Below, one piece after another: positions 7,943-16,000 of a stretch of DNA of 64,000 bases. The notes beneath the pieces are model-generated. The model searched no databases, was not told the origin of the DNA, and saw only the letters and a list, made by a program, of their open reading frames with translations. Each line of letters starts with the position of its first letter. Position 1 is the first letter of the stretch. Location: the NCBI GenBank assembly GCA_965205735.1, contig OZ242179.1, forward strand, positions 3,968,001 through 4,032,000. The letters are read 5' to 3'. The position numbers and the translations under genes were made by a program. This DNA comes from VXNE01 sp965205735. Lineage in GTDB: Bacteria > Pseudomonadota > Gammaproteobacteria > Pseudomonadales > Azotimanducaceae.

Positions 7943-9427
7943 TCAGCCGTATAGAGCGGCAACTTGCAGCACCGCATCTTGGTAGTTGCCATAGGCTTCG
8001 CTGTAGAAACTGCTGTTGGATGGATCAGGGTCACAGCACTGCCGGGTGTCGCGCTGCAGATGATGTTTCGTCACATCGCGAATGTCAGCACCGTCACCTT
8101 CGAGCATTGCAAGCGCTTGCAGTGCAGCTCCAAACGCAGCGCCCTCCTCGTTCTTTAGAACCGTAACCGGCGCATTGCAGACATCCGCAACGATCTGCCT
8201 CCAGGCGCCGCTTTTCGCACCGCCACCGGTAACTACGACCTCCTCCGCATCGATACCCAGGTCAATCAGTCTTTGCAGACCATGGCGCAGCGCAAACGTG
8301 GCGCCTTCGACGACGGACCGCAAGAGATTTTCCTGCCGAGTATTACGGGTATCCAGTCCCATGATGCAGGCTTTGGCTTGCGGCAAATTCGGTGTTCGTT
8401 CGCCATTGAAAAACGGCACGGTGATTACGCCGCCGGCTCCGCGCTCTGCCGCGGCGAGTTGCACCTCCAATGTCGCGATGTCGACGCCGAGCATCTGGCG
8501 CACAAGCTCGGTTCCGACCGTACAGTTCATCGTGCACAGCAGCGGCAGCCAGCCGCCGGTCGATGAGCAAAAAGCGGCAACATCACCCTCGTCGTCGATG
8601 ATGGGCTTGTCCGAATATGCGCACACGGTACCCGACGTACCAAGGCTGATCGTGACGGCACCGGGCGTCACGTTACCCGTGCCGATCGCGCCCATCATGT
8701 TGTCGCCGCCACCAATCGCTACCGGTATCCCGGCGGTCAACCCGATCTCTTGCGCCGCGTGCGTCGACAGTATTCCGATCGGCTCGTTTTCCAACCGCAC
8801 TTCAGGCAGGCATTCGCGCAGGTCTCTGCCCGGATCGATCGCCCGCAGCATTTTCTCTGACCAGTCGCGAGCGCGAATTTCGAGAAATCCTGTACCCGAC
8901 GCATCTCCGGCCTCCATGCAGCGCTCGCCAGTCAGATAAAAGTCCAGGTAGTCGTGCGGCAGGAGGATCGTATCCATCCTTGCATAGAGGTCCGGGTGAG
9001 CGTCCAGAAACCAGCGAACTTTCGATGCCGTATAGCCCGGCAAAATGAGATTGCCGACTTCTGCGATGCAGGCTTCGCTACCTCCAAATGCCTCGATGAT
9101 GCGATCGCATTCGGCGCCTGTGGACGTGTCGCACCAAAGCTTCACCGGTATTTGTACTTCGCCCGATCTGTCGATCGGAACAAAGCCATGCTGCTGACCC
9201 GAAACAGCAATAGCGACGACGCGCTCGCGCACGCTTTTGTCGACGCTTGCCGTGGCCTTTTGCAGCGCTTCAATCCACCATTCAGCCCGCTGTTCGGCAG
9301 CTCCGTCATCGGTTTGACAGAGATCCAGCGGCGCGCTGCCGATGGACGCAATCCGACCCGCCTCGAAGTCATAGAAGACGACTTTGACGCTTTGCGTACC
9401 GATGTCGATACCCAGAACCGTGGTCAT
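7943..9427 (-). CDS. xylB: FGGY-family carbohydrate kinase, xylulokinase-like
   Basis: 494 residues beginning MTTVLGIDIGTQSVKVVFYD, the phosphate-1 motif of the FGGY/actin-like ATPase fold. The QQHGFVP block, the IAIGGGDNMMGAIGTG adenosine/phosphate-2 region and VVTGGGAKSGAWRQIVADV near residue 420 match XylB. The enzyme would phosphorylate D-xylulose or a related ketose at the 5-position. No sugar transporter, isomerase or repressor lies nearby, so the substrate is uncertain. ATG 9427 is chosen over an upstream in-frame start because it places the nucleotide motif at the N-terminus as usual. Confidence 0.88.
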   Translation of the reverse strand: MTTVLGIDIGTQSVKVVFYDFEAGRIASIGSAPLDLCQTDDGAAEQRAEWWIEALQKATASVDKSVRERVVAIAVSGQQHGFVPIDRSGEVQIPVKLWCDTSTGAECDRIIEAFGGSEACIAEVGNLILPGYTASKVRWFLDAHPDLYARMDTILLPHDYLDFYLTGERCMEAGDASGTGFLEIRARDWSEKMLRAIDPGRDLRECLPEVRLENEPIGILSTHAAQEIGLTAGIPVAIGGGDNMMGAIGTGNVTPGAVTISLGTSGTVCAYSDKPIIDDEGDVAAFCSSTGGWLPLLCTMNCTVGTELVRQMLGVDIATLEVQLAAAERGAGGVITVPFFNGERTPNLPQAKACIMGLDTRNTRQENLLRSVVEGATFALRHGLQRLIDLGIDAEEVVVTGGGAKSGAWRQIVADVCNAPVTVLKNEEGAAFGAALQALAMLEGDGADIRDVTKHHLQRDTRQCCDPDPSNSSFYSEAYGNYQDAVLQVAALYG

Positions 9428-9570
9428 AACATGCAGTCCCCCCCTGTCCGCGTGAATATTGAACAACCGCCTGTAAAGTTGCCAGTGATCATCGAGTGCG
9501 TGGTTGATGGCGGCTCTCGCCGGGACGCGCACGAGTACGCCACATTGGTGTTAGCTGATACGATTGCGTC

Positions 9571-10455
9571 ATGACGACGCGTCGGGTCAAACTCGTTCAT
9601 ACCTCCGATGTCCATCTGGATGGTCGAATCCGCAGCGAGTCGGCGGAAGGCTTTCGCAATTCTGCCGAGCGCGCGTTCGCGCGGGTCGTCGATGTCGCGC
9701 TTGCTGAAGAAGCCGATCTCCTGCTGATCGTCGGCGACCTGTTCGATCACGGGCGCGTAACCGAAGAGGACTTCGAGTTCGTGCGCGAGCAGCTCGGTCG
9801 TCTAGCGTGTCCAGTGGTCCTTCTGCCGGGCAACCACGACGTGCATGACGAGCGGTCCGTCTGGCATCGCATTGAATTCGAGGCCGACGGCGGCCACAAC
9901 GGCGGTCATGTCCACCTCCTGTTGGAGACGGATGGCGATTGCCTGGAGTTCGAAGACATCGGCGTGCGCGTCTGGGGCAGGGCGATGCGCGAGCACGCGC
10001 CGGAGAATGTGCCGCTACAGGGCGTGCCGCCGCGCCATCGCGATATGTGGAATGTCGGTCTCGCCCACGGCCAGGTGGTGGAGCAGCGGGTGGGCATGGC
10101 GTCGTCGCAGATCACCCATCGAGATCCGGGCCTCGGGCTTCGACTACCTCGCTTTGGGGCATGTGCATGTATGGCGCGATCACAGTCAAGGGGATACCAA
10201 GGCGTACTATCCCGGGTCCCCCGTGGCTTCGACTACCTCGCTTTGGGGCATGTGCATGTATGGCGCGATCACAGTCAAGGGGATACCAAGGCGTACTATC
10301 CCGGGTCCCCCGTGGCCGCCTATGCCAGCGAGGATGGCGGACACGTTGCGATTACGACCCTGTGTCCCGAACGCGGCGTAAGCGTCACGCGTCGCGAAGT
10401 GGATCAACGCGAGGTGCCGGAAAGCCGCACGTCGAGCGGTTGGCTAATGGTCTGA
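9571..10455 (+). CDS. SbcD-like metallophosphoesterase with an internal out-of-frame insert
   Basis: 294 residues. Metal ligands are clear: D13 and H15 in SDVHLDG, GDLFD (about 55-59), GNHD (87-90), AHG (about 165) and GHVHVW (about 226). The family is the DNA-repair exonuclease/SbcD group; no SbcC partner is nearby. About residues 184-219 do not belong to the family. They are the first copy of an 89-bp tandem duplication read in the wrong frame, after which the second copy is read correctly. The flanks remain in frame, so a protein is made, but the insert precedes the GHVH metal-binding strand and may abolish activity. Confidence 0.7.
   Translation: MTTRRVKLVHTSDVHLDGRIRSESAEGFRNSAERAFARVVDVALAEEADLLLIVGDLFDHGRVTEEDFEFVREQLGRLACPVVLLPGNHDVHDERSVWHRIEFEADGGHNGGHVHLLLETDGDCLEFEDIGVRVWGRAMREHAPENVPLQGVPPRHRDMWNVGLAHGQVVEQRVGMASSQITHRDPGLGLRLPRFGACACMARSQSRGYQGVLSRVPRGFDYLALGHVHVWRDHSQGDTKAYYPGSPVAAYASEDGGHVAITTLCPERGVSVTRREVDQREVPESRTSSGWLMV
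10136..10313 (+). repeat. 89-bp perfect tandem duplication inside the phosphoesterase gene
   Basis: Two adjacent identical copies (10136-10224 and 10225-10313), each containing GGCTTCGACTACCTCGC and ending in CCCGGGTCCCCCGT. As 89 is not a multiple of three, the copies are read in different frames. The second copy encodes the family-conserved FDYLALGHVHVWRDH segment; the first is read out of frame in the main ORF but is correct in the next frame. Confidence 0.95.
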
Positions 10456-10480
10456 AGCGATCGGCTAAAGACCTGAAGAA

Positions 10481-11296
10481 ATGAAAGGCAACAGTACGAT
10501 CCACGAACTGGCCGCGCTCGCCCGGGAAAAAACACGGTTCCTACGCGACAACCCGGGTGGATTCTGGGTCGCTTCGATGATGGCGGGCGCCTATGTGGGC
10601 ATGGGCATCCTGCTGATCTTCTCGGTGGGGCAAACAGCCGACCCGTCGTGGCGCGCCCTGGTCATGGGCACGAGTTTCGGGATCGCGCTGACGCTGGTCA
10701 TCTTTGCCGGTTCGGAACTGTTCACCGGCCACGCGATGCACATGACCATCGGCCGGTTGACGGGCACGATTCGAACCCTCGACCTCCTGCGCGCCTGGGG
10801 AACGACCTGGGCGGGCAACCTGCTCGGATCGGGCTTGCTTGGGGCATTGTTCGTCGCGGGAGGTGGCGGCGCGGTACTGCAGGAGGGCGGTCAGGATCTG
10901 ATCCATGCCGTCGCCGAGAAGAAGATGACGGCGCCGGCCGCGGAGTTGTTCGTCCGCGCCATTCTGTGCAATTGGCTGGTCTGCCTTGCGATCTGGGGCT
11001 CGGCGAGGACCGACAACGACGCCGCGAAATGCATCATCATTTTCTGGTGCCTGTTCGCCTTCATCTCTGCGGGATTCGAGCACTCCGTCGCCAACATGAC
11101 CGTGTTCTCGGTCGCATTGCTTTCGGAGCATCCAGAAGGCGTCTCGATGGCCGGCGCGGTCCACAACCTGGTGTGGGTGACGCTGGGTAACGCCGTGGCT
11201 GGCGCGGTGCTCATGGGTCTCGGTTATTGGCTTGTCGCCGGGCGTCCGCGAATCTGTGAGACGGTGGGCGGCACGTCCGTGTCCGAGGAACAATGA
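10481..11296 (+). CDS. formate/nitrite transporter (FNT) family channel, NirC-like
   Basis: 271 residues with about six hydrophobic segments and the FNT hallmarks GSELFTGH in the second helix region, LCNWLVCLA and the signature GFEHSVANM. FNT proteins are pentameric inner-membrane channels for formate, nitrite or hydrosulfide. The FEHSVANM form is shared by FocA and NirC, so substrate cannot be decided from sequence alone. Nitrite is favoured by the nitric-oxide-reductase-like cluster 1.5 kb downstream. Its stop overlaps the following antitoxin start by 4 nt, an unusual coupling of a channel to a toxin-antitoxin pair. Confidence 0.9.
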   Translation: MKGNSTIHELAALAREKTRFLRDNPGGFWVASMMAGAYVGMGILLIFSVGQTADPSWRALVMGTSFGIALTLVIFAGSELFTGHAMHMTIGRLTGTIRTLDLLRAWGTTWAGNLLGSGLLGALFVAGGGGAVLQEGGQDLIHAVAEKKMTAPAAELFVRAILCNWLVCLAIWGSARTDNDAAKCIIIFWCLFAFISAGFEHSVANMTVFSVALLSEHPEGVSMAGAVHNLVWVTLGNAVAGAVLMGLGYWLVAGRPRICETVGGTSVSEEQ

Positions 11297-11535
11297 ACGA
11301 GTGGAAACTGGCCGAAGCCAAGAACCGACTTGGCGAGGTCGTAAGCAGAGCGCTCGCCAAATCGCCGCAACGGATCACGCGTCGCAAGGAAGCCGTCGTT
11401 GTGGTCCGCGAGACCGACTACCGGCGATTAACGGGTGATCGCCTCGGCTTCATCGATTATTTGATGAACGGGCCATCACTCGAAGGCGTCGACATTCGCC
11501 GCGACCCAACGCCCATGCGCGAGGTCGACCTGTGA
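11293..11535 (+). CDS. Phd/YefM-family antitoxin
   Basis: 80 residues: WKLAEAKNRLGEVVSRAL and ITRRKEAVVVVRETDYRRL are the N-terminal DNA-binding and dimerisation core of Phd/YefM antitoxins. The C-terminus, with short motifs such as SLEGVDIRRD, is the toxin-binding arm. Its ATG overlaps the FNT stop by 4 nt and its stop overlaps the vapC GTG by 4 nt, so expression may depend on the upstream transporter promoter. Confidence 0.9.
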   Translation: MNEWKLAEAKNRLGEVVSRALAKSPQRITRRKEAVVVVRETDYRRLTGDRLGFIDYLMNGPSLEGVDIRRDPTPMREVDL

Positions 11536-11951
11536 GGGTTTTGCTTGACACCTGCGTCATCTCCGAGATTCGGCGACCTGAGGGCCAGATTTCAGTGAGG
11601 CGCGCGGTGGCCGGGCTACGGGAGGACGACACGTACCTGAGCGCGATCACGCCAGGAGAACTCGCATCGGGAGTCGCGCGACTCGCCAGGGGGCGGCGAC
11701 GACTGGAGCTTGCTGCCTGGCTCGACGGACTCGAGATCACGTACGCGGAGCGGATCCTGCCAGTGGACGCCGAAGTGGCGAGGCTCTGGGGCGAACTGGA
11801 TGCCAGCGCCCGCCGCATCGGTCGACCGGTAGGAGTGCAGGATGGGTTGATCGCAGCCACCGCGCGCCGCCACGGAATGCATGTCATGACGCGCAACGTA
11901 GACGACTTTTCCCCGACGGGGACGCTGGTGGTCAACCCTTGGGCGGACTAG
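11532..11951 (+). CDS. VapC/FitB-type PIN toxin
   Basis: 139 residues from a GTG start overlapping the antitoxin stop (GTGA). PIN acidic residues are D6 in LLDTCVISE, E43 in TPGELASG and D104 in VQDGLIAATA; D124 in TRNVDDF completes the site. The LLDTCVISE start and VMTRNVDDF ending are typical of FitB-like toxins paired with Phd/YefM or RHH antitoxins. Active-site residues are intact. Confidence 0.9.
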   Translation: MRVLLDTCVISEIRRPEGQISVRRAVAGLREDDTYLSAITPGELASGVARLARGRRRLELAAWLDGLEITYAERILPVDAEVARLWGELDASARRIGRPVGVQDGLIAATARRHGMHVMTRNVDDFSPTGTLVVNPWAD

Positions 11952-12033
11952 CCGTGACATTTCAGTGCGCCGTGCGAAGGTGCGCGGTCTCAGCGGGTGC
12001 GACACTTCGACGGCACGGATGCGAGCGAGAATC

Positions 12034-12513
12034 CTAAGGCGCGTCGCGGTACAACTTGCCCCGCTTACGCACCGGATCGAGCAGCGCCAGATCACCGGAC
12101 AACACCTCGTAGCCCTTCGGGAAGGGCGGGCGCGCCTCCATGCCGAGCGCGCGCAGGACGCGGTCGTCCTGGTAGTAGCAGGTCGCGGTCTGCAGCGCCA
12201 GGTCCTTCAAAAAGCCGGGTTCGCCAGACCTGATCTCGTCCACCACGCGAACTCGGTCGGAGTCCGTGAGCTGCGCGAATGCCGAGCCTGAATGTTCCGC
12301 CGCCAGCCCATCGAGGCGGCCGAGGTCTTCACGCAACGCGGGCAGCAGTTGGCTCTGTGATTCGCGGATATGGCCGAGAACATCAACTTCGGCTGCGCTC
12401 GGGAAGCGACCGTCGCCGCTCGCGGGAATGATCATCTCCAGCACCACCCGCAATGTCTCGCGTTGCGCTGCCGTGAGGGCTCCGTCGGAGCCGATGATTT
12501 CGTGGCTTGTCAT
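12034..12513 (-). CDS. gluconate 2-dehydrogenase subunit 3-like protein
   Basis: 159 residues. LTAAQRETLRVVLEMIIPASGDGRFPSAAEVDVLGHI resembles the Gluconate_2-dh3 family, small helical partners of membrane or periplasmic GMC flavoenzymes. The later region has PGFLKDLALQTATCYYQDDRVLRALG, also family-like. No twin-arginine signal is visible, unlike many members. Its natural partner, a GMC oxidoreductase, is encoded on the same strand at 17880-19484. The two are usually adjacent; here 5.4 kb of opposite-strand respiratory genes and an ATPase lie between them. Confidence 0.65.
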   Translation of the reverse strand: MTSHEIIGSDGALTAAQRETLRVVLEMIIPASGDGRFPSAAEVDVLGHIRESQSQLLPALREDLGRLDGLAAEHSGSAFAQLTDSDRVRVVDEIRSGEPGFLKDLALQTATCYYQDDRVLRALGMEARPPFPKGYEVLSGDLALLDPVRKRGKLYRDAP

Positions 12514-12748
12514 GCCGTTCCCGAATCGGATGACACTAGTTTACCGTGGGACTTGCGGCAATCGCACGACGCGGATGAAACTCGAACAAATCGGTCCCTC
12601 CCGCCTCAAAATTGCTGGTCAGCCCGACAAACATGGGTTAGCGTTGGGCCGTGCGATTCCGGGCGAATCACGCCGACGAAACGCGTCGCGGAAATCGTCT
12701 CGGATAGCGACAGGAAGATTGCCGCAAGGCAATGGGGGAGGAAGTCGA

Positions 12749-13327
12749 ATGATTCAAGACACGATCTTTCTTGTAACCATCGTTCTGATGGCGGTGGTCG
12801 TAGGAGTCTTTGTCTTTATTGCGATAAACGCGGGCAAAGAGAGCGTCGACTATGGTCCGGTGCAGGCCAAGGCGTTCGGTATCCGCACCGGTTTGTTCTG
12901 GGTGGTCGTGGTGGCGGGAGTGCTCATCACGGTTATCACTACGCTGGACCTGCCGTATGCGGCCACACGGGGAGATACTGCCGAAGGCGCGGTCAAGATC
13001 CAGGTAGATGGCCGCCAGTGGCTTTGGACGCTGAGCCAGGATTCCGTGATGGCCGATGACACCGTGGTGTTCGAGGTTACCGCCGGCGACGTCAACCACG
13101 GCCTGGGCGTCTACGATCCGAACATGCGGCTATTGGGACAGACCCAGGCGATGCCGGGGTACGTCAACTCGCTGCAGATCACATTGCGCGAACCCGGTAC
13201 GCACAAGCTGCTTTGCCTGGAGTACTGCGGCACCGCGCATCACGCCATGATGAGCAATTTCGAGGTCGTCGCGCATCCCGATCATGCCGCTGCGACCAAC
13301 GCGCACGACGGGAGGGACGGCGCATGA
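12749..13327 (+). CDS. heme-copper oxidoreductase subunit II (CuA), likely of an sNOR-type enzyme
   Basis: 192 residues. Two N-terminal membrane helices (about 5-26 and 47-66) precede a cupredoxin domain. CuA ligands are visible: H117 in DVNHG, then C156-x3-C160-x3-H164-x2-M167 in CLEYCGTAHHAM. It accepts electrons from cytochrome c on the periplasmic side and passes them to subunit I. A strong ribosome site (GGGGGAGGAAG) precedes the ATG. The stop overlaps the subunit I start (ATGA). It is the first gene of a five-gene run matching the norSY-senC-orf1 order described in ammonia oxidisers. Confidence 0.85.
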   Translation: MIQDTIFLVTIVLMAVVVGVFVFIAINAGKESVDYGPVQAKAFGIRTGLFWVVVVAGVLITVITTLDLPYAATRGDTAEGAVKIQVDGRQWLWTLSQDSVMADDTVVFEVTAGDVNHGLGVYDPNMRLLGQTQAMPGYVNSLQITLREPGTHKLLCLEYCGTAHHAMMSNFEVVAHPDHAAATNAHDGRDGA

Positions 13328-14772
13328 GCGAAGCAACCACAACACTTTCACCTCTACCGACGTCCGCCCGCGTGGGCGTGCTGACCTACCTCGCTATCTC
13401 CGCCCTGGTGTTCGTTCTCATGATGGCGCTTGGCCTGCTCATGCGGGTCGGCCAGGCGGACTGGCTCTGGATGCCGCCCGACATCTTCTATCAAGTCATG
13501 ACGGCGCACGGCGCTGGCATGGTCGGCATTTCCGGCCTCGCGGGCAGTGCCGTGATGTGGTACTTCCTGCGACGCTACGTCGACCTCACCGTCGGCATCC
13601 TCTGGACCAACCTGGCGCTATTCCTGTTGGGCGTGGTGTTGATCCTCGGCGGCATCTTCATCGGCGGTTTCGGCGGCGGCTGGACCTTCCTGTTTCCGCT
13701 GCCGTCCCATGGAATGGGTGCCTGGGGCAACGCCGGCGCGGCGTGCTACCTGTTGGGCCTGCTGTCCATCGGCGTCGGCTTTCTCCTGCTCTATCTCGAT
13801 GTGGCGCGCGCGATCATCTCCAGGTACGGTTCGCTCGCGAAGGGCCTTGGCTGGCCGCATCTCTTCGGTCGCGGCGAGGGTGAGCCGCCCCCGCCCACGG
13901 TCGTCGCGTCCACCATGGTCCTGATCATCAATACCGCGGGTATCACGGCCGGTGCCGTTGTCCTGGTTCTCATACTGGTCAACCTTTTCGAGCCGACGTT
14001 CGCCGTTGACCCGTTATTGACCAAGAACCTGATCTACTTCTTCGGGCATGTATTCATCAACGCGACGATCTACCAGGCGGTCATCGCGGTGTACGAGATC
14101 CTGCCGACATACACGAAGCGGCCGTGGCCCTCGAGCCGGGTATTCCTGGCCGCATGGACCGCATCGACCATCATGGTGATGTCGGTCTATCCGCACCACC
14201 TGTTGATGGATTTCGTGATGCCAACCTGGGCATTGATCCTCGGCCAGGTAATTTCCTACCTGAGCGGAATCCCGATCCTGATCGTGACCGCATACACCGC
14301 GCTAACGAATGTGTACAGGTCTGGAATGCGGTGGGATATCGTCTCCGGACTGCTGTTCCTGTCCATCTTCGGCTGGGCCGTGGGCATCGTTCCGGCGATC
14401 ATCGACGGGACGATTGCGGTCAACAATGTCATGCACAACACCATGTGGGTACCCGGCCACGTGCATACGTACTTGATTCTGGGACTGGTGGCCATGTTGT
14501 TCGGCTTCATGTACCACGTCACCAATCAGGGTGGCGCGTACAAGGCGATCGACAAGGTGGCGTTCTGGGTGTACGCGGCATCGGGTCTGGCGTTCTCGTT
14601 CATGTTCCTCGTCAGCGGTTACGCGTCGGTTCCTCGGCGCTTCGCTGAACATCTGCCCGAGTGGGTCGGCTACAGCGAGAGTTCGTCTATCCTGGCGGTG
14701 CTCGTGACGCTTGGCGCGGCCGTGTTTGCCTTGCGATTCCTGACCAGTCTGAAGAGCGCCCGGATGACATGA
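13324..14772 (+). CDS. heme-copper oxidase-family subunit I lacking the catalytic tyrosine, candidate sNOR nitric oxide reductase
   Basis: 482 residues, about 12 membrane helices. All six histidine ligands are visible: H62 in TAHGAGM, H242 in FFGHVFIN, H291 and H292 in VYPHHLLM, and H379 and H381 in VPGHVHTYLIL. Oxidases of the A and B types have GHPxVY at the CuB helix, with a tyrosine cross-linked to the histidine. Here the position is N246 (GHVFIN). Loss of the tyrosine points to nitric oxide reduction rather than oxygen reduction. With a CuA subunit, a SenC/SCO gene and a membrane ORF downstream, the best match known to me is the sNOR family. An unusual oxidase remains possible. Confidence 0.8.
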   Translation: MSEATTTLSPLPTSARVGVLTYLAISALVFVLMMALGLLMRVGQADWLWMPPDIFYQVMTAHGAGMVGISGLAGSAVMWYFLRRYVDLTVGILWTNLALFLLGVVLILGGIFIGGFGGGWTFLFPLPSHGMGAWGNAGAACYLLGLLSIGVGFLLLYLDVARAIISRYGSLAKGLGWPHLFGRGEGEPPPPTVVASTMVLIINTAGITAGAVVLVLILVNLFEPTFAVDPLLTKNLIYFFGHVFINATIYQAVIAVYEILPTYTKRPWPSSRVFLAAWTASTIMVMSVYPHHLLMDFVMPTWALILGQVISYLSGIPILIVTAYTALTNVYRSGMRWDIVSGLLFLSIFGWAVGIVPAIIDGTIAVNNVMHNTMWVPGHVHTYLILGLVAMLFGFMYHVTNQGGAYKAIDKVAFWVYAASGLAFSFMFLVSGYASVPRRFAEHLPEWVGYSESSSILAVLVTLGAAVFALRFLTSLKSARMT

Positions 14773-15386
14773 ACCGGTGGCTATCGGCGGCGGCCACCGT
14801 AGCCGTGCTGCTCGGAGGGTGTCTCACCCTCTGGGCGGCGACGGATGGCGGCGCCGCCTGGACGGCCGAGAGCGCGCGCCGGCTCGACATTCGTGAGCGG
14901 CCGCGCGACCTGCCGGACGCGACCCTGCGCGACGTTGGGGACAGATCCATCGGGCTGACGGCCCTGGAGCGCCCGATAGCCGTCGTCGACTTCATCTACA
15001 CCAGGTGTCCAACGGTCTGCGTGGCATTGGGTGCGACCTTTCGCGACCTGCAAGGCGAACTGGTTTCGCGCGGCTGGCATGATCGGGTCGGGCTGCTCAG
15101 TCTGACATTCGATTACCAGCATGACGGCCCCGTCGAGCTTGCGGGCTACCTGAGTCGTTTCGGGGCGGCGCCGGATCTCTGGAATGCGGCCCGCTTCGAA
15201 AACGAAGACGACCTCGTCGCCGTATTGCGCGACCTGGGCGTCGTGGTTATTCCGGAACCGAACGTGGGATTTGTGCATAACACCGCGATCTATCTCGTGG
15301 ACCGGGGTCGAGTGGTCGGCATATACGACTTCGATGATCGGCCCGGACTGTTGCAGGCCATCGAATGGCGGTTGCAGACCGGTTAG
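14769..15386 (+). CDS. SCO1/SenC family copper chaperone (first of two)
   Basis: 205 residues. The N-terminal hydrophobic segment with LLGGCL may be a signal anchor or lipobox. The thioredoxin-like domain has CPTVC (C-x3-C) in FIYTRCPTVC and the distal histidine in VGFVHNTAIY, the three Cu ligands of SCO proteins. It would insert copper into, or reduce, the CuA centre of subunit II. It starts inside the last codons of subunit I and overlaps the next membrane protein by 22 nt, so it is part of the same operon. It corresponds to senC in the sNOR cluster order. Confidence 0.85.
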   Translation: MNRWLSAAATVAVLLGGCLTLWAATDGGAAWTAESARRLDIRERPRDLPDATLRDVGDRSIGLTALERPIAVVDFIYTRCPTVCVALGATFRDLQGELVSRGWHDRVGLLSLTFDYQHDGPVELAGYLSRFGAAPDLWNAARFENEDDLVAVLRDLGVVVIPEPNVGFVHNTAIYLVDRGRVVGIYDFDDRPGLLQAIEWRLQTG

Positions 15387-15991
15387 CCCGGTATTCGACT
15401 GCAGTCGCATCTCCGGAACGTGCTTGGGTGGCGGTCGCCCTGGCCGCGTGGACCGCAGTCGCGCTGACGCCCTTCGGCACCTGGTTGGAATCGCGTCTGC
15501 CGAGTCATGTGATGGTGGAGATTCCCTTGCTGGTAGCAGTGGGGTTTATCCTGGGGCAGCGCATTGAGCCGCATTGGCGCAAGGCGCTGGAACCGCTAAA
15601 CGGGGGCGGCATCCCCGGCATCCTGTTGGTCACCTTCGCCCTGGCCTTCTGGATGATTCCGCGCTGGCTCGATGCATCGTTGCAAGCGCCCGCGGTTGCC
15701 GCAGCCAAGTACGCCTCACTGGTGGCATTGGCCGGCATGCCCTTGGCATGGAGCTGGCGCCGCCTGCATCCCATCGCCCGGGCCCTCGTGAAGATCGAGT
15801 TTCTGGCGATGTGCTTTCGCCTTGGCTGGCTGTATCTCATCTCTCCGGACCGTTTGTGCAACAACTATCTGCTCGACGATCAGGTGCTGTTGGGCCAGGG
15901 CTTGCTGGTGCTTGGAGTCGCGTTGTCCATCACTTGGCTCTATCCGGTATTCTTCGGGGCGTGGTCGGTCGCGTCCGCGCGCAAGCCGTAG
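15365..15991 (+). CDS. multi-helix membrane protein of the heme-copper cluster (orf1 position)
   Basis: 208 residues with about six hydrophobic helices. Polar motifs near the membrane edge include IEPHWRKAL, IPRWLDASL, SWRRLHPIARALVKIEFL and NNYLLDDQVLLGQG. It lies directly after the SCO gene, overlapping it by 22 nt, and before a second SCO gene. This is the place of the uncharacterised orf1 in norSY-senC-orf1 clusters. A role in assembly of the CuA or CuB site is plausible by context only. I do not recognise a named family. Confidence 0.7.
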   Translation: MAVADRLARYSTAVASPERAWVAVALAAWTAVALTPFGTWLESRLPSHVMVEIPLLVAVGFILGQRIEPHWRKALEPLNGGGIPGILLVTFALAFWMIPRWLDASLQAPAVAAAKYASLVALAGMPLAWSWRRLHPIARALVKIEFLAMCFRLGWLYLISPDRLCNNYLLDDQVLLGQGLLVLGVALSITWLYPVFFGAWSVASARKP

Positions 15992-16000
15992 GAAAGCAGA

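Noticed and set aside
7943..9427. Assignment of the FGGY kinase to a xylose operon
   Set aside because: No xylose isomerase, transporter or regulator is present around it; only the kinase family is supported.
13324..14772. Ordinary terminal cytochrome c oxidase subunit I
   Set aside because: The GHPxVY tyrosine is replaced (GHVFIN), and the gene set lacks subunit III and CtaG; the order fits sNOR better.
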